From Microvirga pakistanensis (GTDB lineage Bacteria > Pseudomonadota > Alphaproteobacteria > Rhizobiales > Beijerinckiaceae), in the NCBI RefSeq assembly GCF_004458765.1, contig NZ_SPJX01000167.1:1-64000 (forward strand): 64,000 bases of DNA. Direction: 5' to 3'. A program made the translations under genes and the position numbers. Below, in pieces: positions 51,164 to 58,741 of the stretch. The notes beneath the pieces are model-generated. The model was given only the letters and a program-made list of their open reading frames with translations, was not told where the DNA came from and did no database searches. Each line of letters starts with the position of its first letter. Position 1 is the first letter of the stretch.

Positions 51164-51859
51164 TTGTCGGGCTCCACTGAAACCCCACCCCAGAACTCGC
51201 CGGAACCGGCTGCAGACAAGGATTTACCTCGGCGTTTGCGTGTCATCATCGGAGCTGAGAGTATGGCATCGTTTGCTCGGCGGGTGGGCGTTTCACGCCA
51301 ATGGCTGTATCGCATACTAAATGGAGAACCGGCCTCCGTTGCCGTACTGTCAACAATAGTTGACAGTACGGGTTACAGTCTCGACTGGCTGGCACGAGGA
51401 GAAGGCATGCCAATAGGAGCGTCGGCAGGGCGATTTGAGATGATTTCTCGCCTTACTGCGCGGACAGATGTTCATAACGAAGTAACATTTAGCCAAGCCG
51501 CCGCGCCGCCCGTAATCGTGCCTTCCGAGATCTTTACAGAACTGAATATTGATGCAGCCAAAGTCGGCGTTCTTGCTGCACCCGACGATGGAATGTCGCC
51601 AACCATTTGGGCCATGGATGATCTCCTGATCGATCCATCTGATCGCCAACCGGCGGAAGGTGAAATTTTTCTCGTTTCCAAAGCGGGGCGTCTGACCATT
51701 GGTCGAGTGTTCCAAGTTGAAGGAACTTGGATCTTCGCGTCCGAAGGACCCGGAAATAAGCCTTTTGGACTGTTCGGAGGCACGACCTCTGAGAACCTGA
51801 CCATTGCAGGCCGCGTTCATCTCATCATGAATCGAAGATTAACGAAACGAAATCGCTAG
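51164..51859 (+). CDS. S24/LexA-like transcriptional repressor with inactive protease domain
   Basis: About 231 aa. The TTG at 51164 is preferred because GGAGG lies nine bases upstream. The N-terminal helix-turn-helix is in MASFARRVGVSRQWLYRILN, Cro/CI-like. The C-terminal half follows the S24 (LexA/CI) fold: DDGMSPTIWAMDDLLIDPSD, EIFLVSKAGRLTIGRVF, and FASEGPGNKPFGLFGG. Family members have GDSM with the nucleophilic Ser, here DDGM, and VKR with the catalytic Lys, here IGR. Both catalytic residues are therefore missing and the protein should not self-cleave in an SOS response. A matching palindrome lies upstream and another within the gene, which suggests autoregulation. Confidence 0.8.
   Translation: MSGSTETPPQNSPEPAADKDLPRRLRVIIGAESMASFARRVGVSRQWLYRILNGEPASVAVLSTIVDSTGYSLDWLARGEGMPIGASAGRFEMISRLTARTDVHNEVTFSQAAAPPVIVPSEIFTELNIDAAKVGVLAAPDDGMSPTIWAMDDLLIDPSDRQPAEGEIFLVSKAGRLTIGRVFQVEGTWIFASEGPGNKPFGLFGGTTSENLTIAGRVHLIMNRRLTKRNR
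51344..51369. promoter_or_regulatory. Operator candidate O2 inside the repressor gene
   Basis: Perfect 11-base arms GTACTGTCAAC and GTTGACAGTAC flank AATA. The central TGTCAACAATAGTTGACA (51348-51365) matches O1 at 15 of 18 positions. A site inside the coding sequence could act as a roadblock or as a looping partner for O1, 236 bases away. Confidence 0.6.
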
Positions 51860-52111
51860 GCGCGGTTGCTGTGATAATCACCTTGGGGTCCATCCCGCAG
51901 GTGACGCAACGATCCTGAGGGCGCAGACCCGCCCTGGCCGCATCGGCTTGGGATTATTTCAATATAAGGGCAGTGTTCGGCCGTAATCACATTATCGACC
52001 GAGTTCGGAGTTTCGCCACACGCTCAATGGATGGCGTTGCCGAGCACTGGTCCAATTGGCTGCCAGGCATATTCGGGTTCCGATCGATGGGCTGCGCGAG
52101 GCTTGGAGAGA

Positions 52112-52744
52112 ATGATCGCTGACGTCGTCGGGACGCCACCATCCGGGCCTATATCACCCGCCGAGTTCCGGGCCTTCCAAGCCTGCCGACCTGATCACGA
52201 GCGCTGGGAACTCGTGGCCGGGACGCCTAGGAGGATCATGACGACCATCGTCCACAATCTGATCACCGGCCGCCTGGAGGCCCTGCTGGTCAGGGCCCTA
52301 ATGGAGTATGACCCGACCCGAATGGCGTGTCAGCGTCCGGGCGTGGAGTTGGGCGTCGGCGGGAATCATTGCCCAGAGCCGGATGTGTCCGTGATCGACG
52401 CCGACTATGCCCCCGGACAGCAGTTTACCAGCCGATGCTATCTCCTGGCCGAGATCGTGTCAGACAGCGATGATCAGACTGTTCCTGGGACTGGCGAACG
52501 ATGGATCGAGGTCAAGCGTCGCTTATATCGCGGGCACGCCCCCTGCGAGGCTGTGTTGGCCCTTCAGGAGGATCGGATCGACGTAATCGTTGACGTGAAA
52601 ACCAGCATAGGATGGCAATCGGAGAGGCTCACGGCGCCGGATCAACTGATCATCCTGCCGAGGTTCGGCCTGCGGTGCTCCGTGGCAGATCTTTATCGCA
52701 ACACTCCGCTGATGCCGCGGCGGGGAACCGGGAGCAAGCCTTAA
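52112..52744 (+). CDS. Uma2-family (DUF820) putative endonuclease
   Basis: A 210-aa protein of the PD-(D/E)xK-like Uma2 family, common in cyanobacteria and alphaproteobacteria. The start at 52112 follows GGAGAGA; an upstream ATG (52031) is less likely. Features: ISPAEFRAFQACRPDHERWE, with the Glu of the ExVxG motif following (LVAGTPRRI), CPEPDVSVIDADYAPGQQ with the metal-binding Asp, and LLAEIVSDSDDQTVPGTGER, in which Glu and the downstream Lys (EVKRRLYR) complete the site. Its biological role is unknown; many copies are mobile. It lies in the element to the right of the tRNA scar. Confidence 0.85.
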   Translation: MIADVVGTPPSGPISPAEFRAFQACRPDHERWELVAGTPRRIMTTIVHNLITGRLEALLVRALMEYDPTRMACQRPGVELGVGGNHCPEPDVSVIDADYAPGQQFTSRCYLLAEIVSDSDDQTVPGTGERWIEVKRRLYRGHAPCEAVLALQEDRIDVIVDVKTSIGWQSERLTAPDQLIILPRFGLRCSVADLYRNTPLMPRRGTGSKP

Positions 52745-53050
52745 GCTCCGGCGTGGCATCGGTCGATAGCGCTGAGGGCATTGTATGAGGCGCGATACCG
52801 GAGTTTCCACCGGGCTGGATGTGCTCTCCAGCAAGCAGGGTTCCGAACGAGTTCCTCCAAACAGGAATCCTCCACCTGCATCTGAAGGGTCCTGTTGCAG
52901 TACGCAGACGAATTATTTGGCAAATGAACCGGGGATCCATAGCGCCGCCAAAAACGGGTTATCCACCGCCTGGGCGAATGCCCGAAGCAATGAAGGCCGC
53001 AGATATGGTAAATTGTGATGTGAGGTGATCAGCGCAGCTCCAGGGCCGCC
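52745..53050. other. Intergenic stretch
   Basis: No supportable gene on either strand and no repeat or hairpin of note. Confidence 0.4.
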
Positions 53051-53398
53051 ATGACTGCTACCAAGTTCCGCAAGCACCCCATTGCCGTGCTGAGGCGTCA
53101 CTGGACGATCCACGCCCTTGAGCAGTTCTGCGCCCGGTACAACCCCGCCGATTACGAGCCGGATGCCTTAGTCGACCTCGTGGACCGGATCGAAGGCAAA
53201 TACCGCATCGCCTTCACGAATCCCTATTGGGACAAACACTCTAAGGTGATGATCGTCGCGAAGCTGACGCGGCGGAATCCTGCCGTCTCTCCAAAGGTGA
53301 GGATTGTCTATGATCGCCGGACAAAGGTGATTGTGACAGTGCTGCCGTTGAAGCTGGATCCCAACCGACCACGTCGACTCAAGACCCTGACGGTGTGA
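53051..53398 (+). CDS. Small protein, 115 aa, possibly DUF4258/RelE-like
   Basis: A basic protein starting MTATKFRKHPIAVLRRHWTI. The segment HWTIHALEQFCARY followed by a charged helix, and the C-terminal strands VRIVYDRRTKVIVTVLPLKL, have the order seen in DUF4258 and other RelE/colicin-like small nucleases: an N-terminal H-A-x-x-R/Q helix, then paired strands ending TVLP. This is only a fold-level impression. No antitoxin gene is directly adjacent: the nearest frames are on the other strand. A weak ribosome site makes the start less certain. Confidence 0.5.
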   Translation: MTATKFRKHPIAVLRRHWTIHALEQFCARYNPADYEPDALVDLVDRIEGKYRIAFTNPYWDKHSKVMIVAKLTRRNPAVSPKVRIVYDRRTKVIVTVLPLKLDPNRPRRLKTLTV

Positions 53399-53436
53399 GG
53401 CTGGCTCTGGCCGGCAGATTTGAATTACGCCCTGCC

Positions 53437-53622
53437 TCACCATGCAGCGGTGATGCTCCGGAAAACTTGAGGTCTGACGCCGGTGATCACCTCGGGGCTC
53501 TGCTCCGGCGGTAGAACGAGAATCAGGAGTTCATCCCCTGCCCGAAGGCCTAAGACCGGCTCCAGAGCCGACGTCCAGAGCCCGCCCCGCTCTGTGACAA
53601 GCAACATGGGAGCACGCCTCAA
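53437..53622 (-). CDS. Short frame resembling a TrkA_C/RCK end, 61 aa
   Basis: The product begins MRRAPMLLVTERGGLWTSAL and contains LGLRAGDELLILVLPPEQSP, the cadence of a TrkA_C/RCK domain end (Gly-Asp-x-Leu then a strand). It overlaps the next frame (53531-53806) by 92 bases in a different register. Either these are two overlapping genes, or one frameshifted relic of a cation-transport regulator. It lies near several ion-related genes. Confidence 0.35.
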   Translation of the reverse strand: MRRAPMLLVTERGGLWTSALEPVLGLRAGDELLILVLPPEQSPEVITGVRPQVFRSITAAW

Positions 53623-53806
53623 AGCGGTCGAGGAGGCGCCGTGCCGCTTCCTGTGCCATCAGATGCCAATAGCGCTCGACATCCTGCTCAATGCGCTTGT
53701 CTCGCTCTGCACCGGAGAGGATGGGATACCAGCCAGAGCGCTCAATCGCTTCCTTCAGCAGCGCCCGGGCTTCCCGTTCCACCTGTTCTTGTCCGATGCT
53801 CACCAT
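53531..53806 (-). CDS. Hypothetical protein, 91 aa
   Basis: The first 65 residues look genuine and helical: MVSIGQEQVEREARALLKEA, GWYPILSGAERDKRIEQDVE, YWHLMAQEAARRLLDRFEA. The last 25 residues (from CSHVACHRAG on) are low-complexity and overlap the neighbouring frame, so the real end may be a frameshift away. No family recognised. It starts on the minus strand just to the left of a terminator serving the next two small genes. Confidence 0.4.
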   Translation of the reverse strand: MVSIGQEQVEREARALLKEAIERSGWYPILSGAERDKRIEQDVERYWHLMAQEAARRLLDRFEACSHVACHRAGRALDVGSGAGLRPSGRG

Positions 53807-53832
53807 TCAAGTCACGCCCTGGGTGCTGCGTG

Positions 53833-53860
53833 GTAAAGAAAAGACCGCTGTTCCCAGCGG
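53833..53860 (-). terminator. Minus-strand intrinsic terminator
   Basis: Stem CCGCTG/CAGCGG with a four-base loop, followed on the minus strand by TCTTTTCTTTA. It would end the transcript of the small genes at 54033-54597. Confidence 0.65.
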
Positions 53861-54032
53861 CCCTAAGTTGAGAGGGGCTAGCCCTCTTTTCCAGAGAACC
53901 GTTGCGTCCTTCGTCCAAGACACGCCGATGCGAAAGATAATGACGCCTGGCCGTCTGATTCTGGAATTCTATGTCGTCATTGCACCCGTGCGTGCAATTC
54001 AGTGCACGTTCCGCCTGCCAAAGCCCATTGGG

Positions 54033-54251
54033 TTACGGCAGGCGCTCGTGACGAACCTCAGGCTCCACGACGACCTTGTCGCCGAAGCGGCGTTCGATCT
54101 CGGATACCGCATGGAGCGACGCCTCGATGACGACGCGGCTTGGATTGCCTGCTCCCTTCACCTGTACGCCAGGCACCTGGCAGACCCACTCCTCGGCCGT
54201 CACTGTGTCCGACTGTGCCTCCCGCCTGACTGCGACGACATAGGTGGCCAT
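54033..54251 (-). CDS. Small protein, 72 aa
   Basis: The ATG at 54251 is preceded by GGAGGGGGG, a strong ribosome site. The product starts MATYVVAVRREAQSDTVTAE and ends in a strand-helix-strand pattern (VVIEASLHAVSEIERRFGDK, then VVVEPEV) reminiscent of peptidase-inhibitor I9 or ACT-like small folds. No family assigned. It is followed by a terminator at 53833-53860 and preceded by another small gene on the same strand. Confidence 0.5.
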   Translation of the reverse strand: MATYVVAVRREAQSDTVTAEEWVCQVPGVQVKGAGNPSRVVIEASLHAVSEIERRFGDKVVVEPEVRHERLP

Positions 54252-54345
54252 GACCACCCCCCTCCTCGTGTTGGGTCTCACCCTACAACAGCCTGTCCGA
54301 CCAAAGGTCTCCGCCTCCATGAGAAGGGGCAAGTCCGACGTCTCG

Positions 54346-54597
54346 TTAATGCTGCCCGATCTTCAACGGCCTCACAACCTCGTATGTGACGGGAAATCCT
54401 CGGAACCTCGCAGGCCTCTGGTCGACCGACAGAAGGCCGGCCGCTGTCAGGCGAACTACGAGGACGTCACCCTCCGGCGTGGGGCGGCGGGCGACGATCG
54501 CGGCACCCTTTGGTACACCAAGCGTCTCGAGCAGCTCTTGGCGGATCCGAAGGTCCGCCTTTCTGGCAACGCCATTCGGGCCTTGGGGATCGGTCAT
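54346..54597 (-). CDS. Small protein, 83 aa
   Basis: Starts MTDPQGPNGVARKADLRIRQ at 54597 and continues with ELLETLGVPKGAAIVARRPT and GDVLVVRLTAAGLLSVDQRP. The middle (LGVPKGAAIVARRPTPEGD) has the style of small AbrB/SpoVT-like barrels, but this is a weak impression. The longer in-frame start at 54699 lacks a ribosome site. Probably cotranscribed with the 72-aa gene, 94 bases downstream. Confidence 0.45.
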   Translation of the reverse strand: MTDPQGPNGVARKADLRIRQELLETLGVPKGAAIVARRPTPEGDVLVVRLTAAGLLSVDQRPARFRGFPVTYEVVRPLKIGQH

Positions 54598-54816
54598 AGC
54601 GCGGGTCGCCGTCCTTGACTGAGGTCTATTCTGCCAGAAGTAGACGCTTTGGAACCATCTGGTTCCGCTGACATCTGCCAGCAGCCCGTTGGCAAACATG
54701 CTCCTCAGAAGGTTTGCAATCTACTAGAACGAAATACGGGCTGGGTCGCGTCTCGGTTCAACCCTAAAGACCGTAACGCAATGTTTTTCATTACCACTGG
54801 CAACGCGAGTGCCGCC

Positions 54817-55593
54817 TCAACCAATACCTTCCGTTTGGATGTGCAGTGTCCGACCGCAGTGCTTGCAATGAACCGCATCGGCATCGTGAACCAGAAGGCC
54901 GCAATCCTGGCACTCAAAGCGAACCTTGTTCGGTCGGAAGATCGCCTGGAGAAGACGCAGGAAAAGGCTCACGCCCGCGACCATAATCACAACCGCGAGC
55001 AGCCGCCCGCCCGGCCCTAACAGGGTGATGTCGCCAAAGCCGGTCGTGGTGAGCGTAGTGATGGTAAAATACAGGGCATCAATATAGGTCCTGATCCCAG
55101 GGTTGATGTCATTCTGAGTCACGTAGACGGCCGAAGTAACCACGAAAATGAAGACGCCGAGGTTGACCGTCCGCTGGATGATGTCCTCATAGGTCCGGAA
55201 CCACGTCGAAGTGGACCTGAGGTCCCGCAGCACGTGGTAGGAGCGCAGGACCCTCAGGGCGCGAACAACCCGCAGGAAGGCATAGTTGTCGATAAAGGTC
55301 GCCAGCAGCAGGGAAATAATGACCACCAGATCGGTAAGGGTGGCAAAGCTGAGGTGGGCTCGCCGGTCCGGTTCGGCGTATAAGCGTGCTGCGAACTCAA
55401 GCGAGAGTGCCAGCGCCAGCAGCAGGTCGAGTGGGATGATCCACCAATGGCCGGGTACGGCCGCCGTCAGGATGAAGGTGGCGAGGGTGAAGATATCGAA
55501 CACGATGATGCCGTACCGGAAACGCCGGGCCTGCTCGCTCTCGCCAAAATAAAGGGATTGAAGTCTTGTCCGGACGCTCATTGTTGATCCCAT
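54817..55593 (-). CDS. Voltage-gated-type potassium channel with C-terminal zinc ribbon
   Basis: A 258-aa inner-membrane ion channel. Membrane segments run from RYGIIVFDIFTLATFILTAA; an S4-like arginine series is present (FLRVVRALRVLRSYHVLRDL); the pore helix and filter are ALYFTITTLTTTGFGDITLL, with TTTGFGD in place of TVGYGD. After the last helix (LLAVVIMVAGVSLFLRLLQA) the tail carries CQDC and CKHC, which form a zinc-ribbon-like knuckle (residues about 230-248). The ribosome site AGGAGG lies 11 bases before the ATG at 55593. The cysteine tail is unusual for such channels and suggests redox or metal gating. Confidence 0.88.
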   Translation of the reverse strand: MGSTMSVRTRLQSLYFGESEQARRFRYGIIVFDIFTLATFILTAAVPGHWWIIPLDLLLALALSLEFAARLYAEPDRRAHLSFATLTDLVVIISLLLATFIDNYAFLRVVRALRVLRSYHVLRDLRSTSTWFRTYEDIIQRTVNLGVFIFVVTSAVYVTQNDINPGIRTYIDALYFTITTLTTTGFGDITLLGPGGRLLAVVIMVAGVSLFLRLLQAIFRPNKVRFECQDCGLLVHDADAVHCKHCGRTLHIQTEGIG

Positions 55594-55685
55594 GCCAGTA
55601 CCGTCCTCCTGTCACGGCTTGAGATAACGTGGGTAGTTGTCGGATGGATCGGGCTGGTGCGTAGTTCCGAGAAGGCATGTACGGA

Positions 55686-55841
55686 ATGCCCGGGTCATCG
55701 AGGATAGACAACACCGTCAGGAACACCTTGAGTGAGATCGGCACCCGCAGGCCTAGCCCCGGGCCCGTCCTGATCCATCTCGTCTTCGGAGCGGTGCTCG
55801 GGTGGATCTACGGGGTGCTGCTCGACAGGCCGGAGCGTTAG
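55686..55841 (+). pseudogene. Membrane-protein C-terminal relic or small protein, 51 aa
   Basis: The plus frame from 55686 ends with PVLIHLVFGAVLGWIYGVLL and DRPER before a stop. The HLVFGAVLGWxYG pattern is like the last helix of DUF6789-type membrane proteins (from memory). Without the preceding helices this is probably a remnant, though a small one-helix protein is possible. Confidence 0.4.
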
Positions 55842-55857
55842 GCTTCCGGTACGCGGG

Positions 55858-56634
55858 CTACCCTGATGGCTCGGTGAGCCCCTCCCGCGCCTCCCCGTCC
55901 TCGACGCGCCGCTCGACCTCCACCGCAACCCGGCGCTCGACCTCCCCCTCGCCCCCGGCCCGCCTGCGGCCGAGTCCCGCCAGCTCGGACGAGCGTCCGT
56001 ACAGCACCAGCGTGTCGCCGACCTGGACCACCGTCCGGCCTCGGGGGGCGCCCTCGTAGCGGCCGTCCGGGTGCGTGACGCCAAGCACGAGAACGCCCTC
56101 CTCGGGCAGGCGAAGGTCCTGCAAGGGGCGCTTGGCCAACCAGCTTCCCTCCTGCACCTTCAAATCCATCACCGCGTACTCGCCCGCCAAGTGCAGCAGG
56201 CCCGCATAGTCGCGTGTGTCCAGGTCCGTGTACCGCTTGAGCGCCCGCGCGATCACGCGCGACATCCAGGTGCCGATCCAGCGGCTGCGGGCAATGAACC
56301 ATACCGCTGCCAGGCCGCCTATCAGCACCAGAAGCCGCAACGCGCCCTCTCCGCGCTCCTCGACGCTGACGAACGACAGCATCAACGAGGAGGCGGCCGT
56401 CACGAGGCCGGCGCTGCGTAGGAACATCAGGTTGCTGATGATCTGCCGCCGCACGGGATGGTTCACCACCTGCTCGGCCTCCGCCGTGGTGAACCCCGTG
56501 CCGGTCCAGGCCGAACGGGCCTGGAAACGCGCGGCCTGGCGCGACATGCCGGTGAGGATCAGGGCCTCGGCGGCGATCCTCACCACGATCAGCGACAGCA
56601 GCAGGACCAGGATGAGCGATCCGATGGCAATCAC
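55858..56634 (-). CDS. Membrane protein with TrkA_C (RCK) domain
   Basis: About 258 aa. The chosen start is the GTG at 56634 (VIAIGSLILVLLLSLIVVRI), with GGGAGG upstream; an in-frame ATG at 56748 adds a segment without family features. Two to three membrane helices follow. SAWTGTGFTTAEAEQVVNHP resembles the pore region and following loop of K+ transport proteins. A second helix pair (LRLLVLIGGLAAVWFIARSR) comes next. The C-terminal domain (MDLKVQEGSWLAKRPLQDLR, GDTLVLYGRSSELAGLG) is TrkA_C, a ligand-binding regulator of K+ transport. The final 35 residues are Glu/Arg-rich. A role in ion or osmotic stress is inferred. Confidence 0.8.
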   Translation of the reverse strand: MIAIGSLILVLLLSLIVVRIAAEALILTGMSRQAARFQARSAWTGTGFTTAEAEQVVNHPVRRQIISNLMFLRSAGLVTAASSLMLSFVSVEERGEGALRLLVLIGGLAAVWFIARSRWIGTWMSRVIARALKRYTDLDTRDYAGLLHLAGEYAVMDLKVQEGSWLAKRPLQDLRLPEEGVLVLGVTHPDGRYEGAPRGRTVVQVGDTLVLYGRSSELAGLGRRRAGGEGEVERRVAVEVERRVEDGEAREGLTEPSG

Positions 56635-56796
56635 GCGGGACCCGTGCCTCCCAAGAACGATCGGACGGGAAAGGCAGTCGGCTGCGGTTCGGTTCCCTCC
56701 CGAGGCAAGCCGATCCAGGCCGATGACCATTACCGCAGGCCGCTCCACTGACAGAGCCGTGATGGACCCCGCCTGCGCGACCGGGGTTGTCAGGTC

Positions 56797-58125
56797 ATGG
56801 AGCGCATCCGGAACATCATTGTCCTCCTGCGCGGGCAGCTCTGGATCCTCCCCTTGGTCCTGAGCGTCTTGGCGCTGGGGCTGGCCTACTGGGTTCTCGC
56901 ATTCGGTCCCTCCCTCTTTGAGGATTGGGACGACGGCGAGTTCTGGTGGCTCTACGGCGGCGACGCCAGCAGCGCCCGCGGCCTGCTATCCAGCCTACTC
57001 TCGGGCCTGATGACCATGTTCTCGCTCGTGGTTTCCGTCACTTTCGTCATCCTGACGCTGGCAGCCAATCAGCTCGGGCCGCGCCTGATCCCCACCTTCA
57101 TGGGCGACCGGCAGATCCAGACCGTGCTCGGGCTGTTCCTCGGCACCATCCTCTACGTGCTGGTGGTGCTGCGCAGCCTCGATGAGACCCTCGGCGCCGA
57201 GGGCGTGCCCCATGCCGCTGTGACCATTGGCAGTGTCCTGACCATCCTGTGCCTGTTCGCCCTTCTGTTCTACGTGCACAAGGTTGCCCGTGCCATTGTG
57301 GCCGACAGCATCGTGGCGCGGGTGGCGGACGACCTGCACAACAATGTCCATGACATGCTCCCGGACGCGGGCAAGAGCGACGACGCCGTGCCGGAAGACA
57401 TCCCGCCAACAGCCGGCGCCGTGTCGTTGGGCCGAAGTGGTTACATCCAGGTGATCGACTACGACAGGCTCGTGTCGGTGGCCTGCCGGGAGAACGCCCT
57501 CCTCCAGGTGAAGGTGCGGGCCGGGCACTTCGTCCTGAAAGGCGGGGAGCATGTGACCGTCCACCGCACAGCTCCGCTCGTGGATGATGCAGCGGAGGCC
57601 ATCAGGGATGCTTTCGTGGTCGGCGAGGAACGCAGCCCGGCGCAGGACCTGGAATACGGGTTGCGTCAGCTCGTGGAAATCGCCCTGCGGGCGCTGTCGC
57701 CCGGAATCAACGACCCGTACACGGCCATTGCCGTGGTGGACCGCCTTGGCGCGGCACTGGAGGAGATCTTCCAGCGCTCCCTCCTGCCAATCACCTTACG
57801 CGACAAGGACGGGGTGGTGCGGGTGATCGCCGAGCGCTCGGATGTGCAGGGGCTGGCCGATGCCGCTTTCGATCCGGTCCGGCAGGCGGGACAGGAGATC
57901 CCGGCCGTCCTGATCCGGATGGCGGACGTCCTGGGGCAGCTTGCGTCCGTTCTCCGCCCCGGAGAAGCGCGGGACGCGGTGGCCCGGCATCTCGGCAGAC
58001 TGGCCGAGACCGCCGAGGAGGCGCGGCTTGCCGCTTGTGACCGCCAGGCGGTGCTGGTCCGGATCGAACGGGCGAGGATCGCCACCGCGGCTCGTCCAAA
58101 GGAGGGTAACATTTATGTTCTTTGA
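56797..58125 (+). CDS. DUF2254 membrane protein
   Basis: A 442-aa protein with four N-terminal membrane helices (LWILPLVLSVLALGLAYWVL, LLSGLMTMFSLVVSVTFVIL, TVLGLFLGTILYVLVVLRSL, VTIGSVLTILCLFALLFYVH) and a large cytoplasmic part. The family signature is DLEYGLRQLVEIALRALSPG followed by INDPYTA. Function is unknown; the family often lies near channels and stress genes. The end overlaps the following yetF-like gene by 11 bases, so the two are coupled. Confidence 0.88.
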   Translation: MERIRNIIVLLRGQLWILPLVLSVLALGLAYWVLAFGPSLFEDWDDGEFWWLYGGDASSARGLLSSLLSGLMTMFSLVVSVTFVILTLAANQLGPRLIPTFMGDRQIQTVLGLFLGTILYVLVVLRSLDETLGAEGVPHAAVTIGSVLTILCLFALLFYVHKVARAIVADSIVARVADDLHNNVHDMLPDAGKSDDAVPEDIPPTAGAVSLGRSGYIQVIDYDRLVSVACRENALLQVKVRAGHFVLKGGEHVTVHRTAPLVDDAAEAIRDAFVVGEERSPAQDLEYGLRQLVEIALRALSPGINDPYTAIAVVDRLGAALEEIFQRSLLPITLRDKDGVVRVIAERSDVQGLADAAFDPVRQAGQEIPAVLIRMADVLGQLASVLRPGEARDAVARHLGRLAETAEEARLAACDRQAVLVRIERARIATAARPKEGNIYVL

Positions 58126-58627
58126 CTCGTGGGCCGGTCTGGGGCGGGTTCTGGTCGTCGGGACTTTGGCCTATGTCGCTCTCGTGACAATCCTGCGCAT
58201 CTCCGGCAAGCGCACGCTCACCAAGCTGAACGCCTTCGATCTCGTGGTCACGGTGGCGCTCGGCTCCACCCTGGCCACCGTGCTGCTGAGCAAGTCGGTG
58301 GCTCTCGCCGAAGGGATCCTTGCCATGGCCCTTCTGGTGTTCCTCCAGTTCGTGATCACTTGGCTCTCCGTGCGCTCACCTGGCTTCCAGAACATGGTGA
58401 AAAGCGAGCCCACCCTGATCATGCATCAGGGTCGGTTCCTCGACGGTGCGATGCGGTCGCAGCGGATCACGCGCGAGGAAGTCATGGCGGCGCTGCGCTC
58501 CAACGGGGTCTCGGACGCGGCCCAGGTCGCGGCTGTGATCCTGGAAACGGACGGCACGATTGCCCTAATCAAGGGAACGGATGACGAGGCGGACAAGCCT
58601 ACCTTGGAGAACGTTCGTAAGCCGTAG
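58115..58627 (+). CDS. YetF/DUF421 membrane protein
   Basis: A 170-aa protein with three N-terminal membrane helices (VLVVGTLAYVALVTILRISG, ALGSTLATVLLSKSVALAEG, ALLVFLQFVITWLSVRSPGF) and a soluble C-terminal domain (FQNMVKSEPTLIMHQGRFLD, ITREEVMAALRSNGVSDAAQ). The motif RISGKRTLTKLNAFDLVVTV is typical of DUF421. AAAGGAGGG sets the start at 58115, inside the end of the DUF2254 gene. Function is unknown; relatives are linked to envelope stress and spore coats. Confidence 0.9.
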   Translation: MFFDSWAGLGRVLVVGTLAYVALVTILRISGKRTLTKLNAFDLVVTVALGSTLATVLLSKSVALAEGILAMALLVFLQFVITWLSVRSPGFQNMVKSEPTLIMHQGRFLDGAMRSQRITREEVMAALRSNGVSDAAQVAAVILETDGTIALIKGTDDEADKPTLENVRKP

Positions 58628-58741
58628 GCCCAACCAGGCAAGTGTCGGCTGGGGATCACGACCCGGTCGCAGGCAATGCCGGAACGGGTGCGGCCCAGGC
58701 ACGTTCCGCCTGAACCGTGAAAAACCAGCCGGAGCGAGATC

